A DNA stretch of 34,165 bases from Actinomycetota bacterium (GCA_018830645.1 JAHJSA010000103.1:1-34165); one strand, 5' to 3'; positions 13,778-22,415 are shown, counted from the first letter of the stretch. Program-made: numbers and translations. Notes: generated by a model from the sequence alone, not told the origin.

Positions 13778-15592
13778 ATGAACGTCGCCGTCTACCTCTG
13801 CCAGGAGAACCCAGACGCCGGCGGGGGGGTGAATCTCGACTCTGTCGCCAAGTACGCGGCCAACCTCACCGAGGTGACGCAGGTAAGGTCGCTGGGCGTG
13901 CGGCCGAAGCTCCTGCCGGAATCACTGGCCGTCGAGATCGGTCAGCAGAGCTTTGACAGGCTGGTCATAGCCGGGGACACGCCGGGGTACTTCAAGCCCG
14001 CCTTCACCCGTGCCATGCTGCTCGCCGGCCGGGATCCGGGGGAGGTGCGGTTGGCGTCGTTCCGGCAGCACGGGGCCATCTCGTTGGACGAGACCGAGCG
14101 GGCGAAGGCCATCGTCGCCTGTGCGGTCAGCGGCGTCCCTTTCTGGCTCGCGGCCGTACCGAAGTTCACCACCGTCCACGCCGACACGCTTGTCATCGGC
14201 GGAGGGGTGGCGGGGATGCAGGCGGCCCTGGAGATCGCGGATGCGGGCAAGCATGTGTACCTGGTCGAACGGACCGGCACCATCGGGGGCCACATGGCTA
14301 TGTTCGATAAGACCTTCCCCACCCTGGATTGCGCCGCGTGCATCCTGACTCCGAAGATGGTGGCCGTCGCGCAGCACGAGATGATCGACCTTCTCACCTT
14401 GAGCGAGGTCGAGGCGGTGGCCGGGGTGCCGGGCGACTACCGGGTGACGATCCGTCGGCAGCCACGCCGCGTAGACCAGGATGCCTGCGTTACGTGTGGC
14501 GACTGCGCGGCGGCCTGTCCGGTGACGGTACCGAGTGAGTTCGATTGCGGCATCGCGTCGCGCACATCCATCTACATGCCTTTTCCCCAGGCGGTCCCCA
14601 ACACGTACCTCGTGGACGAAGCCTCCTGTAGGTACGTGCTGTCGGAAGGCACGAAGTGCGGGGTGTGTGCCCGCAAGTGTCCCAAGGAGTGCATCGATCT
14701 CGACGAGGTGGTGGAGAGGGCCGAGGTCGAGGTGGGCAGCATCGTTCTCGCTACGGGCTACGACGTCTACGACGCCGCCCTCATCGAGCGGTACGGCTAC
14801 GGGGTGTATCCCAACGTGCTGACCGCTCTTGAGTTCGAGCGGCTCACGAACGCCTCGGGACCCACCGGAGGTCGGATCGTGACCCAGACTCTGCAGCACG
14901 ACAAGCGCGCCAAGGCCGACGTTTGGGTGTTCGACCCGGCCGGTGAGGCGCCCCGCAGCGTGGCCATCGTGCATTGCGTCGGGTCCCGGGACCACAACCA
15001 CAACTCGTATTGCTCGCGGGTGTGCTGCATGTACTCCCTCAAGTTCGCCCATCTGGTGAAGGAGAAGCTTCCCGATGCGGAGTGCTACGAGTTCTACATC
15101 GACATGCGGGCCTTTGGGAAGGGCTACGAGGAGTTCGCGGAGCGAATCAAGCAGGAGGGGACCTTCGTGGTGCGGGGTCGGTCGGCCAAGGTCACCGGCG
15201 CCGATGGCCGCCTGTTGGTGCGGGGCGAGGACATCCTGAGCGAGACCCTGCTCGAGTTCCCGGTGGACATGGTGCTACTCGCTGTTGGACTGGTTCCGGC
15301 CCACGGGTCGGATCTGCTCGCCACGCTGCTGGGTGTGGACAGCGACTCGGACGGATGGTTCAGTGAGCTCGACTACAACGGTGATCCCACCGACACGGAG
15401 CGGGGCGGGGTGTTCGTCGCGGGTGCCTGTCAGGGACCCAAGGACATCCCCGACACAGTCGCCCAGGCCTCAGCTGCGGCCGCGGGGGTTCTGAAGAGCA
15501 TCGCGAGCGGGCGGGGCTACGGCAGCCTGAGCGGCCTTGTGTTGAGCGACATCGAGGCGCGGGCGCGGGAGCTGGCTGGGAAGGGGGTCTGA
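13778..15592 (+). CDS. HdrA/QmoA-like FAD and Fe-S flavoprotein
   Basis: A 604-residue member of the heterodisulfide reductase subunit A family. After an N-terminal domain of about 130 residues that I do not recognise, V-I-G-G-G-V-A-G (139-146) is the FAD-binding motif, followed by the family stretch F-P-T-L-D-C-A-A-C-I-L-T-P-K-M. An inserted ferredoxin part has C237, C240, C243, C247 and C284, C294, C297, C301, enough for two [4Fe-4S] clusters. H-C-V-G-S-R and Y-C-S-R-V-C-C-M match the conserved HdrA core, and the end has G-A-C-Q-G-P-K-D-I-P-D. HdrA proteins are the flavin hub of electron bifurcation, and QmoA is the quinone-linked relative. Start ATG 13778 has AGGGGAG upstream. It is the first gene of a seven-gene coupled operon. 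Confidence 0.9.
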   Translation: MNVAVYLCQENPDAGGGVNLDSVAKYAANLTEVTQVRSLGVRPKLLPESLAVEIGQQSFDRLVIAGDTPGYFKPAFTRAMLLAGRDPGEVRLASFRQHGAISLDETERAKAIVACAVSGVPFWLAAVPKFTTVHADTLVIGGGVAGMQAALEIADAGKHVYLVERTGTIGGHMAMFDKTFPTLDCAACILTPKMVAVAQHEMIDLLTLSEVEAVAGVPGDYRVTIRRQPRRVDQDACVTCGDCAAACPVTVPSEFDCGIASRTSIYMPFPQAVPNTYLVDEASCRYVLSEGTKCGVCARKCPKECIDLDEVVERAEVEVGSIVLATGYDVYDAALIERYGYGVYPNVLTALEFERLTNASGPTGGRIVTQTLQHDKRAKADVWVFDPAGEAPRSVAIVHCVGSRDHNHNSYCSRVCCMYSLKFAHLVKEKLPDAECYEFYIDMRAFGKGYEEFAERIKQEGTFVVRGRSAKVTGADGRLLVRGEDILSETLLEFPVDMVLLAVGLVPAHGSDLLATLLGVDSDSDGWFSELDYNGDPTDTERGGVFVAGACQGPKDIPDTVAQASAAAAGVLKSIASGRGYGSLSGLVLSDIEARARELAGKGV

Positions 15593-16743
15593 TGGCCACG
15601 CGGGTGAATCCCAAGCTCATCGACGACCTGGAGCAGTACGGCGCCGAGGACGTCTCGAAGTGCTACCACTGTGGTAATTGCTCGGCGGCGTGTCCCTTCT
15701 CTCAGGGGTCCCGCATCTTTCCGAGGAAGTCCATGCGCCACCTGCAGCTGGGCCTGGAGAAGCGGCTGGAGGGAGATCTTGAGCCCTGGCTCTGCTACTA
15801 CTGTGGGGAGTGCTCCGACGAGTGTCCCCGCGAAGCCGAGCCCGGTGAGACCATGATGAGCCTGCGGCGATGGCTGACCTCCCGGTACGACTTCACCGGC
15901 ATCTCCCGGCTCTTCTACCGCTCCTGGAAAGCGGAGCTCGCGGCCGTCTTGCTCGTGGCTCTCCTTACCGCGATCGGGTTCCTGCTGCTCGGTTTCTTAG
16001 GTGGGGACATCCGTATCTACGATGGCCCAGGCGCGTTTCTTCCGAGCCATGTGGTGCACTGGTTCGACTGGGCGATGGCCGGAGTGCTCGTGATCCTCTT
16101 GTCCATCAACTGCGTCCGCATGTGGTGGTTCACCCTGGGGAGGGAGGGGCGCGAGAGCGGCACCCATGTGCCCCTGCGCGAGTACATAGCCCGGGCGTAC
16201 CTGCTCCCGTTCCATTTCATCACCCAGGCGCGCTACAGTCGGTGTGAGCGCAAACGTCCATGGCTGGTACACCTGGTCCTGATGTTGAGCTACCTGACCA
16301 TGCTGGTGCTCATCATGTTCTTCCTCGAGTCCATGCAGTCGGGGCCGGAGATCGACTGGCGGGTGCACGCCTTCGGGTACGCCGCGGCCGTGGGGTTGGT
16401 GGCGACCACCGCCTACGCGATGTGGGGCCGCGCGAAGCGCGCGGAGGCGCAGTACAGGCACTCTCACGAGTCCGATTGGATCTTCCTCATCCTGCTCTTC
16501 GTTGTGGCCGGCACTGGAGTCCTCCAGCACATCCTACACCGCGCCGACCTCGAAGTGGCCGCGAACATCGCCTACGTGGTGCACTTGATGGGTGTCGTAC
16601 CCATGCTGGTGTTGGAGGTGCCCTTCAGCAAGTGGGCCCACCTGGCCTACCGCCCGCTGGCCATGTATTTCGCCGAACTGCAACTGCGTGCGGTCCCTTC
16701 GAGAGCGCCTGCCGAGACCGCGCGACCCGCCGCGACGAGCTGA
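15592..16743 (+). CDS. qmoC: QmoC-like membrane subunit: HdrC ferredoxin domain plus cytochrome-b-like domain
   Basis: A 383-residue protein. The cytoplasmic N-terminus carries two Cys sets, C24-x2-C-x2-C-x3-C34 and C68-x2-C-x2-C-x3-C78, like HdrC. From about residue 115 there are five to six hydrophobic helices with paired His residues (for example V-V-H-W-F-D-W, P-F-H-F-I-T-Q, W-L-V-H-L and V-V-H-L-M-G) of the HdrE/NarI type that can hold heme b. Fusion of the two parts in one chain is the hallmark of QmoC, which links the soluble flavoproteins to menaquinone. The ATG overlaps the upstream stop by one base. It is the only membrane protein of the operon and so decides where the complex sits. 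Confidence 0.9.
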   Translation: MATRVNPKLIDDLEQYGAEDVSKCYHCGNCSAACPFSQGSRIFPRKSMRHLQLGLEKRLEGDLEPWLCYYCGECSDECPREAEPGETMMSLRRWLTSRYDFTGISRLFYRSWKAELAAVLLVALLTAIGFLLLGFLGGDIRIYDGPGAFLPSHVVHWFDWAMAGVLVILLSINCVRMWWFTLGREGRESGTHVPLREYIARAYLLPFHFITQARYSRCERKRPWLVHLVLMLSYLTMLVLIMFFLESMQSGPEIDWRVHAFGYAAAVGLVATTAYAMWGRAKRAEAQYRHSHESDWIFLILLFVVAGTGVLQHILHRADLEVAANIAYVVHLMGVVPMLVLEVPFSKWAHLAYRPLAMYFAELQLRAVPSRAPAETARPAATS

Positions 16744-16754
16744 GGGAGGACGCC

Positions 16755-18533
16755 ATGGACCAGCCCAGAATCGGCGTCTACGTGTGTGCCTGCGGCACCA
16801 ATATCGCAAAGGTGGTGGACTGCGACGCAGTGGTGCGCGCGGCTGAAGGGCTCCCCGGGGTCGCGGTGGCCACCACCTACAAATACATGTGCTCCACGCC
16901 CGGACAGGAGATGATCGTCGCCGACATCGAGGAGAAGAAGCTGGATAGGGTCGTGGTGGCCTCGTGCTCGCCGCGTATGCACGAGCTCACCTTCCGGAAG
17001 GCCGTCAAGAAGGCCAGCATGAACCAATACTACCTGCAGATGGCCAACATCCGCGAGCACTGCAGCTGGGTGCACGGCGACGGCGTCGAGGCCACCCAGA
17101 AGGCCATCGGCCTGGTGCGCGCCGCCGTCAAGCGGGTCGCCTTCCACGAGCCCCTCGAAAGTCGCATGGTGGCCATGTGTCCGAACACCTTGGTGCTGGG
17201 TGGGGGCATCGCGGGCCTCACCGCGGCGTTGGAGCTGGCGGACGCGGGCTACCAGGTGTACCTGGTGGAGAAGGCGGACCATCTAGGCGGCAACCTGGCT
17301 CGGGTTGACCTCACGGCTCCGCACCTGGACTCGGCCCGGGATCTCTTGCGTGAGCGGATCCACCGGGTGATGGGTCACCCCCATGTCGAGCCGTTCCTCG
17401 GCGCCGAGGTGCAGTCGCTGGAGGGATACGTGGGGAACTTCACGGCCACGGTGGCCGTGCCGGGGGGCAACGGCGCCGGGCCTGCCGCGGCTGAGGGTGA
17501 CGACGGGCCGACGGACGGGGGAGGTGCCACGCGATCGCCACGGACCCTCGAGGTCGGGAGCGTCATCGTCGCCACCGGCTATCGCGAGTTCGACGCCTCG
17601 CGCATCACCCACTTCGGCTACGGCAAGCTGCCGAACGTCATCACGTCGTTCGAGTTCGAGCGGATGGTGCGGGAGGGGCGCATCGAGACGGTGGAGGGCC
17701 GGCAACCCCAGTACGTCGCCATCCTGCACTGCGTCGGCAGCCGGAGTCAGGAGTTCCACGCCTACTGCTCGCGGGTCTGCTGCATGACCGCCCTCAAGTA
17801 CGCTCACGAGTTGAAGTCCGCCGTCCCCGGCTGCTACGTCAGCGACGTGTACATCGACATGCACGCCTTCGGCAAGGGCTGCGAGGACTTCTACCGCCGG
17901 AGTTCCGAGGTGAAGACGCTCTTCCTCATGTATGGAAAGAACGACTACCCGGTGATCCGAAAGGCGGAGCCGGGGGACGACTGTGGGATGCTGATCGAGG
18001 TGAGCGAGCAGCTCTCGGGTGAGCTCATCGAGATCCCCGCCGACCTGGTTATCCTCATGGTGGGGATGGAGGCCCGGGAGGACTCCGCCGAGGTCGCCCG
18101 TCTGGTCGGCATCAGCCAGGACAAGGACGGATGGTTCATCGAGAGCCACCCGAAGCTCGATCCTGTGGCCACGACCACCGAGGGGGTCTTCATCGCCGGC
18201 ACGTGCGCGGCCCCCAAGGACATCCCCGACTCGGTGGCTCAGGCTCGGGCCGCCGCCGCCCGCATCCTGGGCAAGATCGCCAGGGGGAGCATCGAGGTGG
18301 ACGCCGTCTTCGCCGAGATCGACGAGGAGGCGTGCTCGGGGTGTCGCATCTGCAACGAGCTCTGCCCTTACAGCGCTATCGAGTACAAGGCAGACGAGAA
18401 ACGGAGCCGGGTCATCTCGGCTCTCTGCAAGGCGTGCGGCGCGTGTGTGGCGGCCTGTCCGTCCGGTGCGATCAGGGCTCGACACTTCACAGACGAGCAG
18501 ATCTTCGCCGAGATCGTGGGGGTGCTGGCATGA
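16755..18533 (+). CDS. Second HdrA-type flavoprotein, QmoB/HdrA-like
   Basis: A 592-residue protein. The N-terminal 130 residues have the HdrA-specific domain (G-V-Y-V-C-A-C-G-T-N, Y-K-Y-M-C-S-T-P-G-Q-E, A-S-C-S-P-R-M-H-E). L-G-G-G-I-A-G (148-154) binds FAD. At the C-terminus two ferredoxin motifs, C527/C530/C533/C537 and C558/C561/C564/C568, give two [4Fe-4S] clusters. Unlike the first HdrA paralogue, it lacks the ferredoxin insertion in the middle and instead has a Gly/Ala/Asp-rich linker around residues 236-258. QmoB proteins combine this architecture with a C-terminal MvhD-like part; here MvhD is a separate gene overlapping by 4 nt. Start ATG 16755 follows GAGGGAGG. Confidence 0.9.
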   Translation: MDQPRIGVYVCACGTNIAKVVDCDAVVRAAEGLPGVAVATTYKYMCSTPGQEMIVADIEEKKLDRVVVASCSPRMHELTFRKAVKKASMNQYYLQMANIREHCSWVHGDGVEATQKAIGLVRAAVKRVAFHEPLESRMVAMCPNTLVLGGGIAGLTAALELADAGYQVYLVEKADHLGGNLARVDLTAPHLDSARDLLRERIHRVMGHPHVEPFLGAEVQSLEGYVGNFTATVAVPGGNGAGPAAAEGDDGPTDGGGATRSPRTLEVGSVIVATGYREFDASRITHFGYGKLPNVITSFEFERMVREGRIETVEGRQPQYVAILHCVGSRSQEFHAYCSRVCCMTALKYAHELKSAVPGCYVSDVYIDMHAFGKGCEDFYRRSSEVKTLFLMYGKNDYPVIRKAEPGDDCGMLIEVSEQLSGELIEIPADLVILMVGMEAREDSAEVARLVGISQDKDGWFIESHPKLDPVATTTEGVFIAGTCAAPKDIPDSVAQARAAAARILGKIARGSIEVDAVFAEIDEEACSGCRICNELCPYSAIEYKADEKRSRVISALCKACGACVAACPSGAIRARHFTDEQIFAEIVGVLA

Positions 18534-19087
18534 ACGAGGATCGCCCGACCGTGGCGGACCTTCCGACCGTGGCGGACCTTCCGACCGTGGCCGACGACCA
18601 GACCGCCGCCAGGGTCGATCGGCCGGCCCGGCGTGCGCCGACGGGTGCCGCGGGGTCGTTCCAGCCGCGAATCGTCGGGTTCCTGTGCAACTGGTGCTCC
18701 TACGCCGGCGCCGACCTCGCCGGCACGAGCCGCACCCCCTACGCCGCTTCCGTTCGGGTGATACGGGTGATGTGCTCGGCCCGCATCGACCCGACGTTCG
18801 TGCTGAAGGCCCTCGCCGAGGGAGCGGACGGAGTGCTCATCTGCGGCTGCCATCCGGGCGACTGCCATTACTCCGAGGGCAACTACAAGACCATGCGCAG
18901 GTACCCTTTGCTCAAGCGGATGCTGGCCGATCTCGGCATCGAGGACGCGCGGGTGCGGCTCGAGTGGGTGAGCGCCAGCGAAGGGCAGCGCTTCGCCGAC
19001 CTGGTGGACGACATGACGCAACGACTGCGTGCCCTCGGCCCCAGCAGGATCAAGACCGCCCTGGCTACCGATCACGCGGAGAGGTGA
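18530..19087 (+). CDS. mvhD: MvhD-like iron-sulfur subunit linking hydrogenase to HdrA
   Basis: A 185-residue protein of the F420-non-reducing hydrogenase delta-subunit family, which carries a [2Fe-2S] cluster and bridges MvhG to HdrA. Conserved features are F-L-C-N-W-C-S-Y-A-G-A-D, V-M-C-S-A-R-I-D-P and I-C-G-C-H-P-G-D-C-H-Y. The first 45 residues are an extra low-complexity extension with a tandem repeat (P-T-V-A-D-L units) not typical of the family. The ATG overlaps the previous stop (ATGA), and the frame has an internal Shine-Dalgarno GGAGAGGTGAG at its end serving mvhG. Alternative starts inside the extension are possible. Confidence 0.9.
   Translation: MNEDRPTVADLPTVADLPTVADDQTAARVDRPARRAPTGAAGSFQPRIVGFLCNWCSYAGADLAGTSRTPYAASVRVIRVMCSARIDPTFVLKALAEGADGVLICGCHPGDCHYSEGNYKTMRRYPLLKRMLADLGIEDARVRLEWVSASEGQRFADLVDDMTQRLRALGPSRIKTALATDHAER
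18545..18594 (+). repeat. 18-bp tandem repeat within the mvhD 5' end
   Basis: The unit CCGACCGTGGCGGACCTT occurs twice exactly (18545-18562, 18563-18580) and a third time partially (18581-18594). It encodes P-T-V-A-D-L repeats and preserves frame, so copy number could vary without harming the gene. Confidence 0.9.
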
Positions 19088-19090
19088 GTC

Positions 19091-20056
19091 ATGGGCGGGC
19101 GGAAACTGCAGATAGCGCTGTACTGGGGAGCGGGGTGCGGTGGTTGCGACGTCGCCGTGCTGGACACCAACGAGTTCATCCTCGACGTGGCCGCGCTCGC
19201 CGACATACGGCTCTGGCCGATCGCTGTGGACGGCAAGTACCGAGATGTGGAGGAGATGGCCGACGGGGAGCTCGATCTCACTCTGTTCAACGGAGCCGTG
19301 CGCAACTCCGAGAACGAGCACATCGCCCGGCTTCTGCGCCGGAAGAGCAGGCTGCTGGTGGCCTTCGGCTCGTGCGCTCACATGGGGGGCATCCCGGGGC
19401 TGGCCAACTTGGCGACGAAGGAAGAGATCTACGATCGCGCCTACCTCCACAACCCTTCCATCGAGCCGGGCAACACTACGGTTCCCCTGGCGCAGACGTC
19501 GGTGAACGGCTACTCGCTCGAACTGCCTCGCTTCTACCAGCGGGTATTCAAGCTCGACGATGTCGTCGATGTGGATTACTACCTGCCGGGATGCCCTCCG
19601 GCGGCCGACCAGGTGCGGGCCGTCCTTGAGGTGATCGTCTCCGGGGTCCTTCCGCCGAAGGGGTCGGTGGTGGGCGCCGGGGACCGGGGCCTCTGTGACG
19701 AGTGCACGCGCACCAAGGCCGAGAAGAAGATCAAGGAGTTCAGGCGTCCTTGGCAGATCATGGCCGATCCGGAGGCCTGCCTCTTGGAGCAGGGGATCCT
19801 GTGCGCCGGGCCGGCCACGCGCTCGGGGTGCGGCGCGCGCTGCCCGACGAGCAGCATCCCCTGCCGGGGGTGCTACGGGCCCATGCCGGGGGTGGTCGAC
19901 CAAGGTGCGAAGCTGCTCTCGGCCGTGACCTCGGTCATCGACAGCAAAGACCCGGACGAGATCGATGCCATCCTCGCCGGCCTTCCCGACTTCACCGGCT
20001 ACGCTTATCGCTTCAGCCTCCCGGCCTCTCTTCTGCAAAGGAGCGTCCGGTCATGA
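19091..20056 (+). CDS. mvhG: [NiFe] hydrogenase small subunit, MvhG type
   Basis: A 321-residue electron-transfer subunit. The proximal-cluster Cys are C16 and C19 in Y-W-G-A-G-C-G-G-C-D, then F-G-S-C-A-H-M-G-G and L-P-G-C-P-P. A C-terminal Cys-rich region (L-C-D-E-C, E-A-C, G-I-L-C, S-G-C-G-A-R-C, P-C-R-G-C-Y-G-P) supplies the medial and distal clusters. Absence of a twin-arginine signal shows a cytoplasmic enzyme, as in group 3c. It starts 3 nt after mvhD and overlaps mvhA by 4 nt. It passes H2 electrons from the NiFe site in MvhA to MvhD. Confidence 0.93.
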   Translation: MGGRKLQIALYWGAGCGGCDVAVLDTNEFILDVAALADIRLWPIAVDGKYRDVEEMADGELDLTLFNGAVRNSENEHIARLLRRKSRLLVAFGSCAHMGGIPGLANLATKEEIYDRAYLHNPSIEPGNTTVPLAQTSVNGYSLELPRFYQRVFKLDDVVDVDYYLPGCPPAADQVRAVLEVIVSGVLPPKGSVVGAGDRGLCDECTRTKAEKKIKEFRRPWQIMADPEACLLEQGILCAGPATRSGCGARCPTSSIPCRGCYGPMPGVVDQGAKLLSAVTSVIDSKDPDEIDAILAGLPDFTGYAYRFSLPASLLQRSVRS

Positions 20057-21519
20057 CCAGAAAGATCACCATCGACCCCATCACCCGGCTCGAGGGCCAC
20101 GGCAAGATCGAGGTGTTCCTCGATGACGACGGGGCCGTCCAGGAGACGTTCTTCCAGATCCCCGAGCTGCGGGGCTTCGAGCGCTTCGTGGTGGGGAGAC
20201 CCATCGAGGAGCTGCCCCGCCTGGTGACCCGCATCTGCGGAGTCTGTCCGGCCAGCCACCACATGGCGAGCGCCAAGGCGGTCGACGGCTGCTTCGGTGG
20301 CGAGGTGGCGCCCCTCGCGGTGAAACTGCGCCGCATGTACTACAACGCCCACTACATGCACAGCCACATCGCCCACTTCTACGCGCTGGCGGCGCCGGAC
20401 TTCGTCATGGGCCCGGACTCCGATCCCGCCGAGCGCAACATCCTGGGGGTGGTGGGCAAGGTGGGCCTCGAGATCGGGGGCGCGGTCATCAAGGCCCGGG
20501 GCCAAGCGCAAGAGATCCAGCGCATCATCGGAGGGCGCAGTACCCAGGACATCTGGTGTATACCGGGCGGGGTGGCGAAGGGGCTGAAGCCCGAGGAGCT
20601 CGAGCAGATCAAGCCCATGACCCGGGAGCTCCACGACTTCGCCCTGTTCTCGCTCCAGCTCTTCCGCGACGTGGTGCTGGGCAATCCGGCCTACGTGGAG
20701 CTGATCGTGAACGGGCCATACACTCTGGACGTTCACAACATGGGTCTGGTGGACGAGTCGAATGCTCCCGACTTCTACGACGGCCAGGTGCGGGTGGTGG
20801 ATTTCGAGGGGACGGAGCTCTACCGCTACGAGCCACGGGAGTATGCCGACTATGTGGCCGAGCACGTGGAGTCGTGGTCGTACCTCAAGTTCCCGTACTT
20901 GAAGAAACGGGGTTGGAGGGGCTTCGCGGAGGGCATCGACTCCAGCTTGTACTGCGCCACCCCGCTGGCGCGGCTGAACGTAGCGGACCGCATGGCCACG
21001 CCCAAGGCCCAGGAAGCCTTCGAGGAGATGTTCTCGACGCTGGGCGGCCACCCGTGCCGGGCGCTGCTGGCCCAACACTGGGCTCGGCTCGTCGAGATGG
21101 TTCAGAACTCCGAGGCGCTACTCTCCTATTGCGATGATCCCGAGATCACGGGCGACGCTTTCCGGGTGATACCCCAGGAGATCACGGGGGAGGGCGTGGG
21201 GATCGTGGAAGCCATGCGCGGCACCCTCACGCACCACTACACCTGTGACGCCCGGGCCATCTGTACCAGCGCCAATCTCATCGTGGGCACCACCAACAAC
21301 AACGCACCCATCCAGATGGTTACGAAGAAGGTGGCCCAGGCGATGATCAAGCCCGGCGTGGAGCCTGACCAGGGCGTGCTCAACATGATCGAGATGGGGT
21401 TCCGGGCCTTCGACCCGTGTTACAGCTGCGCCACCCATGCCCTGCCCGGCGAGATGCCCCTGGAGCTGATCGTCTGGAGGGACGGTGAAGTGTGGCGCCG
21501 GGTGCGGCGGAACTGTTAG
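20053..21519 (+). CDS. mvhA: [NiFe] hydrogenase large subunit, MvhA type (group 3c)
   Basis: A 488-residue catalytic subunit. The N-terminal Ni ligands are C62 and C65 in R-I-C-G-V-C-P-A-S-H-H, and the C-terminal ligands are C456 and C459 in D-P-C-Y-S-C-A-T-H. Both pairs are intact, so an active NiFe site is predicted. The 26 residues after His462 form the tail that a maturation protease removes; that protease is encoded next. The start overlaps the mvhG stop (ATGA). The enzyme would oxidise H2, or evolve it in reverse, in the cytoplasm, with electrons leaving via MvhG and MvhD to the HdrA-like proteins. Confidence 0.95.
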   Translation: MTRKITIDPITRLEGHGKIEVFLDDDGAVQETFFQIPELRGFERFVVGRPIEELPRLVTRICGVCPASHHMASAKAVDGCFGGEVAPLAVKLRRMYYNAHYMHSHIAHFYALAAPDFVMGPDSDPAERNILGVVGKVGLEIGGAVIKARGQAQEIQRIIGGRSTQDIWCIPGGVAKGLKPEELEQIKPMTRELHDFALFSLQLFRDVVLGNPAYVELIVNGPYTLDVHNMGLVDESNAPDFYDGQVRVVDFEGTELYRYEPREYADYVAEHVESWSYLKFPYLKKRGWRGFAEGIDSSLYCATPLARLNVADRMATPKAQEAFEEMFSTLGGHPCRALLAQHWARLVEMVQNSEALLSYCDDPEITGDAFRVIPQEITGEGVGIVEAMRGTLTHHYTCDARAICTSANLIVGTTNNNAPIQMVTKKVAQAMIKPGVEPDQGVLNMIEMGFRAFDPCYSCATHALPGEMPLELIVWRDGEVWRRVRRNC

Positions 21520-22211
21520 GGTCGGGGCGCCCCTGGGACCCCGGGAGCGGCACGGGCCGGTGTGTGCCTGCCGGTCTGCGGACCGTCGTCCTCGGTATGG
21601 GCAACCCGATCGTGAGCGACGACGCTATCGGTATACGTCTGGCCACCGAGTTCGGGCGTCGACTCGCCGCGGCTCGGGCGGCCGCGCCTACATTGGCCCC
21701 GGCCGCCCACGGGAGGGCGGAGGAGTCCGCGACCGTAGGCGGACCGCTTGATGTGCCCGCGATCGCAGGCGGGCCGCCGCACGGCCCCGAGATAGGGCCG
21801 GTGCACGTGATCGAGGAGTGCGCCTGCGGGGGGCTCAGTATCTTGGACATGGTGGTCGGATACGACCGGCTGATCGTGCTCGACGCCATCAAGACACGGG
21901 GGGGCGCGCCGGGCACCTGGTACGAGCTCACCGCCGGCGATCTGCGCGAGACCCTGCATCTTCGCAACGTGCACGATGTCAACCTGGCCACCGCCCTCGC
22001 CCTCGGCCGGCGCTTGGGCTTGCACCTGCCCGCCGATGCGCGGGTCCACATTTTCGCCGTCGAGGTCGAGGACGTCTGCACCTTCGCCGAGACCATGACC
22101 CCGACGCTGGAAGCTGCGTACCCTGAACTGGCCGAGGAGATCTACCGCCGAGTCATGGCCCTTCTGGAGTCGGGGAGTGAGGCAGAGGGGGCGGGAGGTG
22201 CGGCGATCTGA
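21492..22211 (+). CDS. Hydrogenase maturation protease (HyaD/HycI family)
   Basis: A nickel-dependent endopeptidase, 239 residues from GTG 21492, that trims the MvhA C-terminus. T-V-V-L-G-M-G-N-P-I-V-S-D-D-A-I-G-I-R is the family signature, with the metal-binding acidic residue in S-D-D. The second site is I-E-E-C-A-C-G-G instead of the usual D-G-G-T, and a His lies in N-V-H-D-V-N-L. Family members are about 150-170 residues; this one has an Ala/Gly/Pro-rich insertion of about 50 residues after the first helix. GTG 21492 has GGAGGG upstream and overlaps mvhA by 28 nt. GTG 21564 would give a more usual N-terminus and is an alternative. Confidence 0.88.
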   Translation: MAPGAAELLGSGRPWDPGSGTGRCVPAGLRTVVLGMGNPIVSDDAIGIRLATEFGRRLAAARAAAPTLAPAAHGRAEESATVGGPLDVPAIAGGPPHGPEIGPVHVIEECACGGLSILDMVVGYDRLIVLDAIKTRGGAPGTWYELTAGDLRETLHLRNVHDVNLATALALGRRLGLHLPADARVHIFAVEVEDVCTFAETMTPTLEAAYPELAEEIYRRVMALLESGSEAEGAGGAAI

Positions 22212-22415
22212 AGCGGGCGCGGGCTCCGGCCTGATCGAGCCTCGGTCGAACCGAGCCCCTGCTCCGCTCCGCTCCACGAGGCTCGTGGAATAGTCGTGTA
22301 CCGCCTGCGTCGGCGCGGATGAATAGGCGGTCATTTTCGCTCTTTCCCATGGTATGCTCATCGATAGTATGGGTTCGATAGTAGTAGCCATTGGGTACTC
22401 AAGGGGGGCTTGGAG
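22212..22415 (+). promoter_or_regulatory. Intergenic region with palindromes and a direct repeat
   Basis: Several hairpins follow the maturation protease: CTCGGT-CGA-ACCGAG (22241-22255), TCCACGAG-G-CTCGTGGA (22273-22289), and the wider GAGCCTC/GAGGCTC pair (22237-22243 and 22278-22284). These could terminate the hydrogenase operon. Further down, TCGATAGTA is repeated directly at 22361-22369 and 22375-22383, 14 bp apart, a possible activator or repressor site for the next gene. AAGGGGGG (22401-22408) is its ribosome-binding site. Confidence 0.45.

Noticed and set aside
17283-18485. 400-codon minus-strand frame in the second HdrA-like gene
   Set aside because: Shadow of a gene with intact FAD and ferredoxin motifs on the plus strand.
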